The translations under genes were made by a program, and so were the position numbers. Of a DNA stretch of 64,000 bases, positions 45,610 through 57,994 are shown one piece after another (position 1 is the first letter of the stretch; every line of letters begins with the position of its first letter). A model generated the notes under the pieces. The model ran no database searches and had not been told where the DNA came from. It was given only the letters and a program-made list of their open reading frames with translations. The DNA lies in NCBI GenBank assembly GCA_036346395.1, contig CM070596.1:5186170-5250169 (forward strand), given 5' to 3'. Origin of the DNA: Hsuehochloa calcarea (taxonomy: Eukaryota; Streptophyta; Magnoliopsida; Poales; Poaceae).

Positions 45610-47690
45610 TGTTAGCAGGTAGCAAACATGATTCCGTTGAATCTACGTACCTGTATTTATCTCATGTGTTCCTTTTGCATGCAATTTGTTTCGGTTACAA
45701 CTTACAAACCTGCAAATTATGCTTGGTATCTCTCATGTGAAATAGATTTCAGTTCTGACACAAGTGTCCTGTGCAAATATTTATAGGCGTTTACTGTTGC
45801 TTTAATCTTGCCCTAAATATTTTTAGTGCCTCTTTTATTGTAGGTTCTCTTTGAAGTTTGAAGATTTGATTGTACTGGAAGCCTCCTTTTGTTTTGTGCA
45901 GGCCCGACATTAGTGTTTTTTGTTGAGGACATTGCGAGCTAACGAACCACCTTGACAATTTTGTTAAAAAAAAATGGCAAATGCCCTAGATACAAAAAAT
46001 GAAACGTAAAGAAAACAAACTCAACCCGCTAACTCATGGGAGGAGCGCGTGACACAATGATGCACAAATCTATTTTGGGAGGGTACTTAGATATATTTTG
46101 GGAGGTAACTCTTCCTAAGAGTGAAGTTGGAGTTGGAGTTGCTAAAACCTAGAACGAAGTCATATAAAACAGGAAATGACTTCAAAATTTGAGTACTCTG
46201 AAACAGACAAAGTACCCAAACGTTGCTTAGATACTAAAAAAAGAAAAAGAAAGAAACGAGAAGAGAAAGACATGGTACCTGTGAATGGGTCATGCATGCT
46301 ACCTAGCTGCGAGGATCAAATCTTAGAAGTCGCTAGCTAATTAACCGAGAAAATAAAATAACCTACAACAATGGCCTTCAAACACTTGCCAACTGGACTC
46401 ACAACGGTCGATTTCGTTTAGAAAAGGAGATGAAATATATGCAACATTGAGTTGCATACGTGCACATTAGTATAGTGATATGCACGGTGTAGTTATCCCC
46501 CAAGTGTTTCTCGAGGCTAGAGGTTAGAGGATATTTAACTGTGCTTAGAGAGAGGAAATAATTAAAAGCTAGGTTAATTAGCACATCACAATTAATTGGG
46601 CGTGCAGTGGCCTTCTTTTTCAACCCCCTTTTGACTTGTGCATACACTTGGCCATCAAGTAGATCGATCTCCTTTAGTCGTTGTCACTTTTTCTCAATCC
46701 AATTCGCGATTTCCTCGTGACACACCAATTCGACCCAATTCGGCCTCCTTTGCTTTCCTTTCCATGTTCAAATACTAAATTATCACACGCTTTAAATAAA
46801 ATGCTCATGACGTCGGACTGAAAGCAAACAACTGATTGAGAGATAGGAAAATGGTGCGATACCTCTGGGCATACTGTAATATTATAATTATATATTTTTA
46901 TCTATTTAAGCATATTCTAATAATAATTATAAGATATATCAAAGCGAGTTCCATTAAAACTTTCATTAAAGTCTATTTTTTATAACAAAATTTGCGTATA
47001 TACTTCTTTTATATATGAAAATGGTATATAGTAAAAAAAAAGGGTTTAAATGGAATTTTTTCAATCAAGTCGTATTGGAGTATGTTATAATTAATATTTA
47101 AGTATAGTAAAATGATAAAAAATATAATATATTCATTTAAATGGTATATGAAAAGTGATAGTATATACTCTCAAAGTACGAAACAAACGTTGGATACCAT
47201 GGATGAGGATGTGAGAGACCCGATTCATGATCATGTATTTAGCTTTTAACCTGGCAAATTAATTCGTGAATTATCCTGTTTGATGTAAATCCCAATTTGA
47301 ATGGCCTTCGAGATCTTTCTGGGAGTTCAGATTTTCTTCTCGCATTAAACTGAGCAGGAAGCGGTACGGCTAATATATATATTGTCCAAGAACGTTGCCA
47401 CTCTCTATCTCGATCGATCTGGTCGCTGCCTTGTTGCCATCGCTCGTCGGCGGCGAACTTGCTGTTGCCTACTTGCTAGCCGCGTGTTGCCGGCCAACTG
47501 GTCGTCGTCTCCCTGCCCTCATCGGCTCTAGCGACCAAACCGAGGTCGTAGTAATCCATGTCTCCATTTGAATGCGCAAGATATGTTCATGTTTACCCCA
47601 CAGCAAGCACAAGGTATGTTCATGTTTATCACATTTCATGGCACGTGCACGCACCGCGATCCTGGATAGCCGGTTACTAGTCACGCCATT
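45610..47690. other. Intergenic DNA without recognised features
   Basis: No coding sequence is supported. 46,870-47,170 is strongly AT-rich. The stretch 47,395-47,545 is GC-rich with scattered gttgcc/cgtcgg blocks. Confidence 0.4.
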
Positions 47691-47692
47691 AA

Positions 47693-47765
47693 ACTCCATA
47701 CTTATCCATCGGTTAACGCGTTAAAATGTACATACTCCCCAAATACATCTACTAATTAATATACG
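47693..47765 (+). repeat. Direct repeat, left copy (flanks solo LTR 2)
   Basis: The sequence actccatacttatccatc... matches 49,361-49,430 (actccatacgtatccatc...) with roughly three-quarters identity by eye. The copies lie on either side of the solo LTR but outside its TSD. Confidence 0.6.
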
Positions 47766-47800
47766 CACGTAAGCATATATCCAGCCCGGGAGGTAGATAC

Positions 47801-49356
47801 TGAAGAGATATAGGTAGACTACATTAGTTGGTAATTTAAAAAATCTATCATATAAACTAGTATACTATGCAAGAAAGAGATCACAAATCGTAATCACCAG
47901 ACGTGTAGTGCAGCGGAAGAAGAGGTGGAGCAGTATGGTCCAACGAAGAGCGTGTCGATGTAGTGGTCGTAGTCGATCGTCCTCGGTGAAGATCGTCTCC
48001 CCAAACAACCAATCGAGTTCCTCGCTAAGGTTGTGGATCGTCCTTAAGCGCAACAATAACCGCAGTAGCACCTCCACTGTATCCACACGTCCGGAGAAGG
48101 AACACCGTATGCTGCTGTGCTAGTATCAAGTCGCACGGGAAGGCTCTCTCAAGAAGATAATGGCTAGGGTTTGGAGCAACTCACGTCAACTCGTATCGTT
48201 TGTCTATCCTAATAGCCTCAAACATCTACTTATATAGTGCACATGACGGATCCTATCTGAACACGTTTGTTCCAACCAGTTAAGTGTGTAACCCGTTAGG
48301 TTCATGCGTAATTGGTTGTGACTTGGAAACTCCTTTCCGATCACGAGTCGTTACCGGTTCCTAGCAGAACATAGCGATTCCCGAATATACACGAATTATA
48401 TCAGACGAACTTTAATGCAATATGATCTACGACCATGTCCTTGTCACTAACGACCAGTTCGTATCTCTATATGACCAATTCATATATAGTCTCGACTAGT
48501 TCGTAACTCCTTACGACTAGATTTCGACCACTTAGTGATTATGTTCGACTAGCCTACGACTAGCTCATATCTCCATACGACTAGTCTGTATCTTATCGAA
48601 CTGAAAGACCCACTTATGTATTCCCCATTTGCCTCACGATATCCGGTTGAACTCGGATGAGATATTATGTCATCCATGGACTGTTCAATACTTTCTCGAT
48701 CAAGTGTCGTATAACTTCACGTGGTCGAACACTTCGATCACTAGTGGCATGACCATACACTTTCTTTATCCGACCACATCGAGGGGTCCAGAGATATCTC
48801 TCCTATTATGTTAGGAGGGACAAATCATATATATGACCAGTCACATTCCTCCGCATGTTTCACAACATACCTGAAAGCTACCTTTATAACTACTCAGTTA
48901 CAGAGTAGCGTTTGGCAACTCCAAAGTGTACTCTTACATTTGTAGGAAACCATGCTGATATCAAGTTTAAGGATTATACATCATCATTGCTTGAGACCAA
49001 CTGATGACATATAAAATCATAACAATCTCAACAGTATCTCAAAGTGGGTCAATCCAACACCATGTTCTCTAACATGTGTTCACATTATTGATTCGATATC
49101 CTTATATCCATGACCGGTGAAATATGGTCATCAATCAATACGTGTACTGATCGATATAGTCACTAGTGTTTCGACCGAAGATTCATTTAGAACGACATCA
49201 TCATAAATTAAAAGAATTTCAGCAACAAGTCACATACTCATTAATCTTTATAACTGATAATTCATTTAAGGAACATAATAATACTTATTCAATAACTCAT
49301 AAACATAGACGTGATACAATCATCTCTATGATTGCCTCTAGGGCATATCACCAACA
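47801..49356 (-). mobile_element. Solo LTR 2, BARE/RIRE1-like Copia
   Basis: 1,556 bp bounded by TG (47,801) and ...CACCAACA (49,356), with an exact 5-bp TSD gatac (47796-47800 and 49357-49361). The inverted start TGTTGGTGATATGCCCTAGA matches the BARE/WIS/RIRE1 type. It is collinear with solo LTRs 1 and 3, including the acgactagttcgta array (48,445-48,595), the TATA-like tatatagtgc (about 48,232) and the end gattgcctctagggcat. Confidence 0.93.
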
Positions 49357-49428
49357 GATACTCCATACGTATCCATCAGTGAACACACTAGAATGTACAA
49401 ACTCCCTAAGTATGTATTAATAACAAAT

Positions 49429-51514
49429 TGTGGATATCATAGGGATATGCTCACAATTTTAGGATGATGATACAATTGGCAATCGTAGAGAGGTTTGTTG
49501 AAACACTCATTTTCGGTAAATTTCAGATGTTGTTAGGCAGTAGGCGGTCAGAACGGTCAGGGCGGCAGTCAGACCGATCTTGGTGGCAGTTTGACTGGCC
49601 ACCTATGGCGGTTAGACCGGCCGTGGGTGGCAGTCTGACTGACCATAAAATGTGTTGTTCGAATTTTAGGCCATACCAAAAATAGAGGGTGTAGACAAGA
49701 GAGGAGATTCTTCTACACTTGGTTTCATAATTTTTGGAGTTTCGACCCAAAGGTTCTATTCGTTTTAAATTTTCAAAGAGATTTTGGATTTCTAGGGAAG
49801 AAATTTGGCTAAGTCAATGTGATGGTGGTCAGACCGGCCCAGCTAAGCGGTCAGATCGACCAGGGGCGGTCAGACCAACCATGGATAGCGGTCTGACCAG
49901 TTTTGTCCTGTTCACTTGCTGGTATGACGACGATGATCATAGGTTAGGTCAATTTCATGGTTTCCCACGCATCTGTATTACATGATGCATGTTTTGACTA
50001 ACGTGGGTCAAGTTACGAAGAACTTGTTCCTGGAATTGATTTCTTGGTCTATTGTTGTGCAAGAGGCTTGGAGGTCAACGACGAGGATGACCGAGACAAA
50101 GCTTGGAGAGCAGAGTTACAGAACGATCGAGGATGCCGAGTGAAGTCAGTGGACTCAAGCATGGCGCAAAATGGACAAGGATGACTGAACGAGAAGTTCG
50201 GTGCGACAGGTTGCATCAAGCAGCACGAGGGTCATTGTAAGTGCCATGGTGGTTTCGGTGGGTGCTGAATGGGAGATACTTGTCGACATGAAGAGAGCCG
50301 TTGATCAACCTATATGTGGCAAAGTATGGGATTGCTTCATGAAAATTGGACTCGGTCTTTGGTGAAGGATCGAGAAGGGGTATTTTGGTAACTTCACCAA
50401 AATACTGCTTTGGTGACCTTTGGCTAAACCGCGGCGTAAGACAGCGCAAGGAGAGATGGTTTAGGTAAAATAAAGACAAAGATCATGAAGAAATGGATTC
50501 GGGAAGTCCGATTCGTTATCCACTTTGAGAAGCGTGCGTGAGTGTAGACCTGTTTGTGTGTAGGCTTAACGGGTGCCAGTTAGGGTCTTATCTCTCAGCT
50601 TAGCCTCCACTATAAAAGGGAATCCCCAGATTTGGAGTTCTTAAGTTCTTCTAAGAGAAATACCCTAATTTGTGATTTGGTAATTTTGGAGTAGTTGAGG
50701 CTAGGGTTTGTAAGAGATGGATTGATTGTGTGCTCAAGTGTTGAGCTTTTGTCCTTCATGGTGGAGTGGCTATAAAGCAACATCTATCTCAAACTAATCT
50801 AAGCAAGATTTCTTCAAGATGAGTATCTTCTTGTTTTTGCTCTCTCTTTGGTGATATTTGGGATTTTGGCGATCCTTTGGTTTTCCTTTGATTTCTTGCT
50901 GTGATCTTGCTTAATGTGACATGTGAGAATACATCAAGGATTATCTAGATCATATTTTACCCACGAGCAAGTTTTAGGATCAAAGTTTATTTTTTTCTAG
51001 ATTCTTGTGCCCGGATCAAAGTTTATTTTTTCTAGATTCTTATGCCCTCCTTCTATTATCTATGAAATTCATGAAACTTTGGCCTTGTTCTTCCCGATCG
51101 TCAATTAGAATAGGTTTCTGGCCTTCTTGATGAGATGTGGTTGAAATTTGAGAGAATTTGGATCACCGGGTCAAAAGTTGAGTCGATTTGTGATTTTGAT
51201 TTCGTGTTGATTTCTCTATTCATCGTGCTGGAGGTCAGACCACCCCTAGTGAGAGGTCTGGCCGTCAGGCCACCAGTCAGACCGCCAAACCTGAGAGGTC
51301 TGACCGCCCAACTCATTGTGTCTTGAGTTTTCGGTGTTTTTGGTTGTTGTGCTTCGAGGTTTTGATTGGATTCAATACAAGACTTACGATGTGCTTGTAC
51401 ATTGGCCTTCTTAGCTTCTATAGCTATTGGAGTGAAAGTTGGGTTGAATCCAATCAACGTGAAAAAGAGGTAGTGCTCCTACTCACCATTTCTAGTCTCC
51501 GTTTCGGTCCAACA
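49429..51514 (+). mobile_element. 5' LTR of a second SIRE/Maximus-type Copia element
   Basis: Begins TGTGGATATCATAGGGATAT, collinear with the start of the LTR at 33,489-35,257 (inverted). It ends ...ttcggtccaaca just before a PBS (cggtatcaaagcc, from 51,517). TATA box tataaaag is at about 50,612. GGTCAGACCGG-type motifs occur at 49,545-49,645, 49,825-49,895 and 51,230-51,310. Length 2,086 bp. Confidence 0.85.
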
Positions 51515-51539
51515 AGCGGTATCAAAGCCTGATTAGTTC

Positions 51540-52291
51540 ATTCTTGATATTAACTGGTCACTGAACTTGGTGATTGAGAAGTACACTGATCCGCATGTCT
51601 TCGATAGGCTCGACTATACCTATTAGAAGAATCACATGCTTGTCTACCTTCAAAGCGAAGGTCAAGCCATATGGGAGGTTGTTCGAGCCCCACTCGTCTT
51701 GCTCGAGATTGCTACGCCGGCTTCAACAGTCCTCTTGGCTAACAACCATAAGGCAAAGAACCCCCTATATGTCGGGCTTGGTAGATAGGAGTATGACATG
51801 ATCTGTCACCTTGAGACAGCGTACGAGATTCAGCAGACTCTCGAGACCTACCATGATGGTTCGTCCCAAATCAAGCAAGTACGTCAAACGGTCTTCAAGC
51901 GAGAGTACAATAAGTTCGAGATGCGTCCTAGAGAGAGCATCGATGAAATATTCACTCGCTTCAATAAGGTGCTCAATTAGTCGAGAGCGGTCAACATCGA
52001 GTATGCTCAGTTTGAGAATGCTACCAATCGCTTGGCTGCAATCAACACCAAGGAGTGGGAGATGAAAACAACTGTTATTGAGGAGAATTTCAATCTCTTT
52101 GATCTCACTTTGGAGTTGGTCTATAGCAAGCTCAAGATCCATGAAATAAGAGGGTTGATCATCCTAAGAAAGAGAGCATAGCTTTAGTAGCTGACCCTCT
52201 CAAGAGAACTTCTGATGGCTTTTCTGAATCTTCTTTTGGATTTTTACCTGCTTATTTATCTGTAATCCATGAAGAACAACTTGAGACTATC
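51540..52291 (+). pseudogene. Copia gag (SIRE/Maximus-type), truncated
   Basis: Encodes LVYLQSEGQAIWEVV (51,640), then ICHLETAYEIQQTLETYHDG and MRPRESIDEIFTRFN (51,800-51,980), typical of the UBN2-type Copia gag (the usual motif being pgESi.e...RF). A stop follows after FNKVLN, and the frame then continues with INTKEWEMKTTVIEENFNLF. It breaks where the gypsy LTR starts at about 52,292. Confidence 0.8.
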
Positions 52292-52972
52292 TGACGAGAA
52301 TTAAAACATCTATGTATTACTTTAATACATAAGAAAGGATCATACGTCTTTGTGGTCGTAACCCCTAAGGCTAACGACCTCACTGGTCGTAAGGATTCCA
52401 GAGCTTACATAATAAATACCCTGGTCGGACAAGGTCCCATACCTAGTCGCCGACTAGTTAACTATTCGTAAAGCTACGAACTGATATCTGGATCCAAATC
52501 CAGGTATATCCTTTACCGTGTGATGAATGGAACACATGTTGTGTACTCCATACCACATGGCGTTACATAATCCTAAGACACCGACTAATGGTTGAATGTC
52601 TCACCGATATTTAACTGCATAACAGTTGATACTTTAATCAACTGCCACCTCCCTCCGACCAGACGCAACGCTTAGCACAAGCGTCTTCTCGAGAAACAAC
52701 TGCCACCTTTTCGAAAGCTATTTAAAGATGGAGCATGGAAGGAGGAGGGGGGAAGTGAGACAAACAATAAGACTCTGGGAGGCAAAGAAGACAAGAGCAT
52801 AGCCAACATCATACTCAGTGTAATTTGGATTAATCCTTTGCCTGATCGTAGGCATTCCTTGTAAATAGCCAGTTCATAGTAATAAAGAGTGACCCCATTC
52901 TCTTCCAGGAGATACGAATCATTTTCTCTATTTTTATATATTTTCATAAGATCGGTGATTTGATCGTCGACA
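52292..52972 (+). mobile_element. 5' LTR of a gypsy element related to element 1
   Basis: Ends ...gatcgtcgaCA at 52,972. Two bases later the PBS TGGCGCCGTCTGTGGGG (52,975-52,991) begins. The left edge at a TG (52,292) gives 681 bp, close to the 701 bp of the LTR at 8609-9309, but it is not confirmed by a partner. It contains gtggtcgtaa/ctggtcgtaa motifs like the other LTRs. The element breaks off soon after the gag start. Confidence 0.7.
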
Positions 52973-53066
52973 GCTGGCGCCGTCTGTGGGGAAGAAGTTG
53001 TAAATTTTCTGAAGAAATTCTTCACTCATCAAATACTCACTCGTTTCTCATAACCGCTCATGCGAC

Positions 53067-53358
53067 TATGGCAGGGAGTTGGGACGAGGAGAACTGGTTC
53101 GACTTGGATGACTACTCCAACCTCGACATGGAGGAATGCATCCGCACCATGGATGAGAACGGTATGTCGTCATCATCCTCCTCCGCAGATTCACATGTTG
53201 CAGACATCAGCAAAATCGAACGGATGGATGAAGATGCGCCAGCACAACAAGTGATGCTTCCAGAGGGACATGTCATTCCGACCAGTTCGAGCAACGATGG
53301 TTGTGGGATTAGGCATGAGTACGCCAAGTTCTTTGCACAGGTGTTGAACTACTTGTAG
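53067..53358 (+). pseudogene. gag N-terminus of the truncated gypsy element
   Basis: ATG at 53,067 opens MAGSWDEENWFDLDDYSNLD and runs 96 codons, acidic, to a stop at 53,356-53,358. It parallels the gag start of element 1 (SEENWFDLADS, minus strand near 8,520). Nothing resembling capsid follows, so the element is truncated at about 53,360. Confidence 0.75.
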
Positions 53359-53552
53359 TAAAATTAGTGGTTTTAGCAAATATTCAGATATAATTTCAGC
53401 AGTAATAATCATAGTTAAAGCATATTTCAGCAGCATTTAAATGAGTAAAAAAACTACAACGCCTCTTCACCTGCCTCTCGCCTGTCCTACCATTCCATTC
53501 CTGATCTCTTCTCTATAAAATCTCAGTGGCTACTTGTGCCTTGAAAACCGAC

Positions 53553-53555
<3 letters not shown>

Positions 53556-53610
<55 letters not shown>
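53556..53610. repeat. (AT)n microsatellite
   Basis: An uninterrupted AT dinucleotide run of 55 bp. Confidence 0.99.
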
Positions 53611-53613
<3 letters not shown>

Positions 53614-53639
53614 TCCTTATTAGCTAACTTGAGAGCTAA

Positions 53640-54485
53640 ATTCAGCTAGCTAGCTCGCTCCTTGGGCATTCATCCTAAACGTGCAGGTGAACACCTCTTC
53701 GATTACTTGCCTTTGATTTCTTTTCCACTTCAGTCTTCTGTAACTAGTGCATAAGTGCCTTCCTTCTTCATGACAGCACTGGATAATCATGAAGGGCTAT
53801 TTTTCAAAGGAAATAGCCAAGGACTATAGTAGGCCCCGCTAGGGTTTGCGCCCTTACTCCTCACTCGAGATCGTCCTCCTCCCTAGCACCCTTAACTTAC
53901 TCCTCGACACCACCCTTACTCCTCTGTCCGGCTCTTCGTCGCCCTCTGCTGCTGCATCTCCCTTCACGCCTGCATCTCGACCACCGCAAAGTCCACTCCT
54001 CCTCCAGTAAGCCCTTGCCCAACGTCGCCGCCGCCTCCCCTCCCCCTCCCCAATGCCACTGCCTCCCCTCCCCATCCCCATCACTTCCCTATCTCCCTAT
54101 TGCCATCGCCGCCTCTTGATCCCATCTCCTTTGAGGCTGGTCTCCATCTAGATCCTTCCCTCGTTAGATATATGTGTGTACTTCTGTCTGGTAGCTTCAG
54201 ATCTACAGTTTTGCGTCTGTTTAGTAGCCTTCATCCGATAGCAGAGCTATTTTTAGGTGTTTTGTGCTCAGATACGTACTATTTTGCTCAGTTTATCGAT
54301 GGTTTTTCTGTGTGTTTTGTTGATTCTATCGGTAGATGGATTTATATCTCAATTTTGTTGGGTTTTATAGGATTTGTGGATGGTCTTGTGTGGAATTAAC
54401 AACCTTTACTTATTGTACTGATATGGTGATTTGATCCAGTAATAATTCTTGTTAGCGTTGCGTAGATGTAACTAGAGCCTTCAGT
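53640..54485 (+). other. Leader-like, CT-rich block, possible first exon of a decayed gene
   Basis: 53,850-54,110 is a CT-rich stretch resembling a plant first exon or 5' UTR (ctccctagcacccttaactt, followed by many ctcccc blocks). A T-rich intron-like stretch follows to 54,480. A tataaaatc box lies upstream at about 53,515. It may be the start of the gene whose last exons encode the Ulp1-like protease at 56,100, but this link is not proven. Confidence 0.3.
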
Positions 54486-54489
54486 CATG

Positions 54490-55450
54490 TGGTATATGAC
54501 GAACCCTAAGGTTTGATTTGTTGGCCCGATCTTTCGATGAGAACGATAAGTTTGGTAGGCGTCGCTCAACTCTGACGATCTCGGCTACAAACACGCAAGG
54601 CTCGAAACCACGCAATCGCTGAACTGATTGATAAGTCGTTATCAACCGTGCACGAATACCCGGTTGACCTGACCACGAAGGTCGATTGCTGCATACACCG
54701 AAGAAACACGCAAGAACAAGATAAAGCAAGCTAAAATTACAAATAAAGATTGAAATATTGAAATTGGGATTTCGAAAGAGGTATTATGGTTGGTCTAGTC
54801 GACACAAGCCAATACACGAAGTTACAACAAGGCTAACTTTTAACTAAACAAAATCCAAGAAAACTAGAGGGGGTGCGAACTCCTTAAATAGGGAACAAGG
54901 AGCCACAAAACTAAATGAACCAGCGGGGTGGTACTAAAGGCCGGGGTTACTGTTCACATGAACAGTAACCACACCCCCAGGTGGGCCGCAGGCAGATGGG
55001 CCAAGTTCAGTATGATTACAAAGCCCAGGTTGGCCCAAACAGGTGGTATAACGTCTTCTTTTAATGATTGCGATTAGTCCATAAGGAATTTGGACATGAG
55101 GCTGGATCCGTTGGAAAGGTCTCGGAATAAGCTTTCCAACAAGTGCAAGATCACCCGAATCGGATTTCGTTTGCAAAAGGTACGCCTGTTTTATGTTGGT
55201 GCTGTTAGGCTGATTCCGAACTGATCTGACCAAAATGTATCCAGCTTGAACTCCTGCTTGGCATATGTAGTAGCACCATGGCATGTACACATAGTACCAT
55301 AGCATGTAGACGTAACACCATGGCATGTAGACGTAGCTCGATCCAATTGGGTAATAAGGCATTGCATTAGCCGAAAGTCCAATTGGAGAAGATGTTGGTG
55401 AAGTAAAGGAATTAGAGGATGCAGTGCAGCAGGTTGAAGCAGTGATTGTA
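54490..55450 (-). mobile_element. Probable LTR or retroelement fragment, minus orientation
   Basis: The minus strand has an LTR-like promoter (cctatttaaggagttcgcac, about 54,878-54,897), a short inverted repeat at 54,948-54,968 (ctgttcacatgaacag) and no coding sequence. The target-like bases gttgcgtagatgtaa occur on both sides (about 54,456 and 55,520), but too far out and too long for a TSD. The family is not recognised. Confidence 0.35.
55265..55336. repeat. ~24-bp tandem repeat, about three copies
   Basis: The unit caccatggcatgtagacgta occurs three times with small changes (about 55,272, 55,295 and 55,317). Confidence 0.8.
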
Positions 55451-56094
55451 TCCTTAGGGTCGATATCCTCATCAGTATAGATCTAGTCCTATCATGTGGT
55501 ACTTGTTCTTCTGGTAGTGTTGCGTAGATGTAATTGTGATTAATTGGTTTGATACTAGTACTGAGAGATATTGCTTAGTGATACTGTGGGCTCAGTTTAA
55601 ATGCTCGATGAGGATAATTGTCATATACTAAAATTGGATTGATAGCTAGTTCATATTTGAGCTCTAATTGTTTTGCTTATTGCTGTCATTTCATCTCTAG
55701 CAATTCTGTTACTTTCAGTGGTGCCTAAGTGAAATTGATCATCTTGTATTGTGATCCTGCTTGTTCTTCTGTTAGCCGAAAGCCTTTAGTGCTGAACCTT
55801 GTGATCTCCTTTCACTATGATTTGTTGTTGTCTTTTGTTTATAAGATGATTTTTTGATATATCAGTAAAGCATTCTTTAAAGCTCAAAGTCTTATTTTTG
55901 GTTTTCATATCTAATTTGTGAAGAGTAAAAATAATAGTGGCGAGGAGGCCTTGATTCCCTAAAGAGGCCCAAACACGACTTCATAGTTGTTCGATAATTA
56001 ATCAACAAGTAAACACATTTCCTTCATAAATAACTCTATTGTAGTCATTTCTTCCTTTGCAATGGCTAAGACTAACTTTTTGAAATCATGTAGG

Positions 56095-56565
56095 TCGTTC
56101 GTCGCGTATGTTGCTACTGCAGGAAGATCCAATGGAGGGATCAGCGTCTTGCGACACGATCTAAATTTCCTGGTATTTGCTAATACACATTAATCCTATA
56201 TAACACTTCGTAGTAATACCTTTCGAACTAACCAATTCTATTTTTGCAGTGCCACCAGCAGCCATCGGGCAACACCTGTGGATACTATGTTTGCCACAAC
56301 ATGCAACTACTCCTCAGTTCCGCGATGACCGATGGTCCTCAGGTTTGTCAATCTTGCAATAATTATTTCATACTTATCAATTTATATATATGCACGACTT
56401 TCATCTTCCTAGCGACAGGTTGCGACCATCGCTACAACTGTGTTGTAACAGGCCGAGCTCAAAAGCATTCGAGGATAGTTTGCGTACTTCTTGTTGGCTG
56501 ATGTCATAAACCGAAAATGGGAGCTCCACAATGTAGATTGAACTTGATTGAGATAAGATTGAACT
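56095..56565 (+). pseudogene. Ulp1-like (C48) protease C-terminal exons of a CACTA-type transposon
   Basis: The exon after ttttgcag (about 56,250) encodes CHQQPSGNTCGYYVCHNM, containing the catalytic Cys block of Ulp1-like (C48) proteases, where the motif is Q.sgNdCGyyv. A preceding exon (about 56,093-56,172) and a following exon (from about 56,452) complete the C-terminus, with FLLADVINRKWELHNVD ending at a stop at 56,543-56,545. An in-frame stop just before that block makes it a pseudogene. Ulp1-like domains of this kind travel with CACTA and Mutator-like elements. The CACTA assignment rests on the CACAGACGGTT-type repeats 250 bp downstream. Confidence 0.65.
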
Positions 56566-56794
56566 TAATGGTACATGTGTGTATTTGTTCATGAATGGTT
56601 AATTTTAGTTCATTTGAGTTAATTGATTTGTGAAATGGATGTGCTTGTTTCTGAAATGAATGTGAATTAGATGTATACATGTACTTATTGTATTTCTGCT
56701 TGTTTCAAAGGGCATGACTAGCATTTAATTAGGCTAGCCAATAAACAGAAATAGATTTAGCAATACAAAAGAATATGATAGATGATTCATTAGG

Positions 56795-57005
56795 ACAAAC
56801 TGTCTATGATACATCAGTTATCACAGACGATTTTATCTACAAACCGTATGTCATAGTAAACTATCACAAACAGTTATGAGTTAATAACCATCTGTGATAG
56901 TCTGCGAAAACCGTCTGTGATAACCTCATATCATTACTGACCTATAAACTTACACAGCTCACGAAACCATCCGTGATTATGTTTTTGAACCGTTTGTGAT
57001 AACTT
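56795..57005. repeat. CACTA-type subterminal repeats, diverged
   Basis: Repeated copies of the 11-mer CACAGACGGTT / AACCGTCTGTG, mostly with one to three changes and in both orientations (for example tatcacagacgatt, aaccgtctgtgataac and aaccgtttgtgataac). It is the same repeat family as 62,990-63,472. No terminal CACTA was found here. Confidence 0.7.
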
Positions 57006-57990
57006 TTTTATAATTCTTTATGGAAAACTATATCCAAGAGTTAAATGTAATTATCTTTTCTTTTTGTTTCCTTGCATTGGCAATAGTGAGACAGGGCTCT
57101 TTGGGATTGCAAAGTATTCTTATCGTAACTAGGAATGGGCAACAACACCTCAAAGAGATAGGTGCCATAGGTGTTGCATATCAAATTTACATAGGTTGCA
57201 TATCAAATTTTGTGTTTTTTTTTTCCATTCAGGCTTGTTGTACTACGACTGGTGAGGTTTTTCAAACCGCCCAAGTGGTTGTACCTGAATGACAATAACT
57301 TAGATCCTTGTACATGCTCACAACAGTTAATTTTTAGGTTCCTTTCCTCCATGCAACTGCACATAGCAACAACTCCTACATAGCTAGCCACTGGAAATTT
57401 CTGCAAGGACAACGCAGTTGCAGCTGCAGTTGCAGTTGCAGTTGCGATGGAATGGATGACGAGACTGGGAGGAGAGGAGCTACCATGTCCGATTGGTGTA
57501 CCATTCCCTGCCTTAACTCCCATTACTGCACATGTACTGTGTTTTTCATTTGTTGCGTCAATGAACAATATGATTGTGCTTGATGTGACTGGGCAGCCGT
57601 AGCGGGGCTGTACAATTGTCACCAATTAAATCCAGGGAAATAAATTGCATCAACTAATCACCCAGAAGGGGCACTGTGCGCATAGACCGTAAAACAATCC
57701 GGTGGCACTTCTACAGTACTTGAACATTAATCATGCCAAATGGAAGGAGGATGAGATCTATAATGTAACATTTAAGTGCGTAATTCAATGGTTTAGTTAA
57801 CTTAGTGTTATTGGGGGCACAGATAGACTTACCAGGCTTTCAAAGTTGTTGGGATGCAGATCCATTGCACAGCCATCGTTCGATTAAAAAAAACTCTATA
57901 ACACGGTCAATCCGGACCGTCAATTCTTGATCCCGTAGCTTACATACATGCCGCTGCATGACTACAGCAGATCCACATTTCCTCGAAGTG
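57006..57990. other. Non-coding DNA with a GCAGTT microsatellite
   Basis: No supported gene. 57,414-57,445 is a (gcagtt)n-type run with one gcagct variant. Confidence 0.5.
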
Positions 57991-57994
57991 AGCT

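Noticed and set aside
51517..51530. tRNA-like sequence cggtatcaaagcc
   Set aside because: It is a retrotransposon primer-binding site matching the tRNA 3' end, not a tRNA gene; no cloverleaf surrounds it.
53500..53640. TATA box plus (AT)n run taken as a host promoter
   Set aside because: A tataaaatc word exists, but no supported gene follows; the nearest coding remnants belong to a transposon 2.5 kb away, so a promoter is not called.
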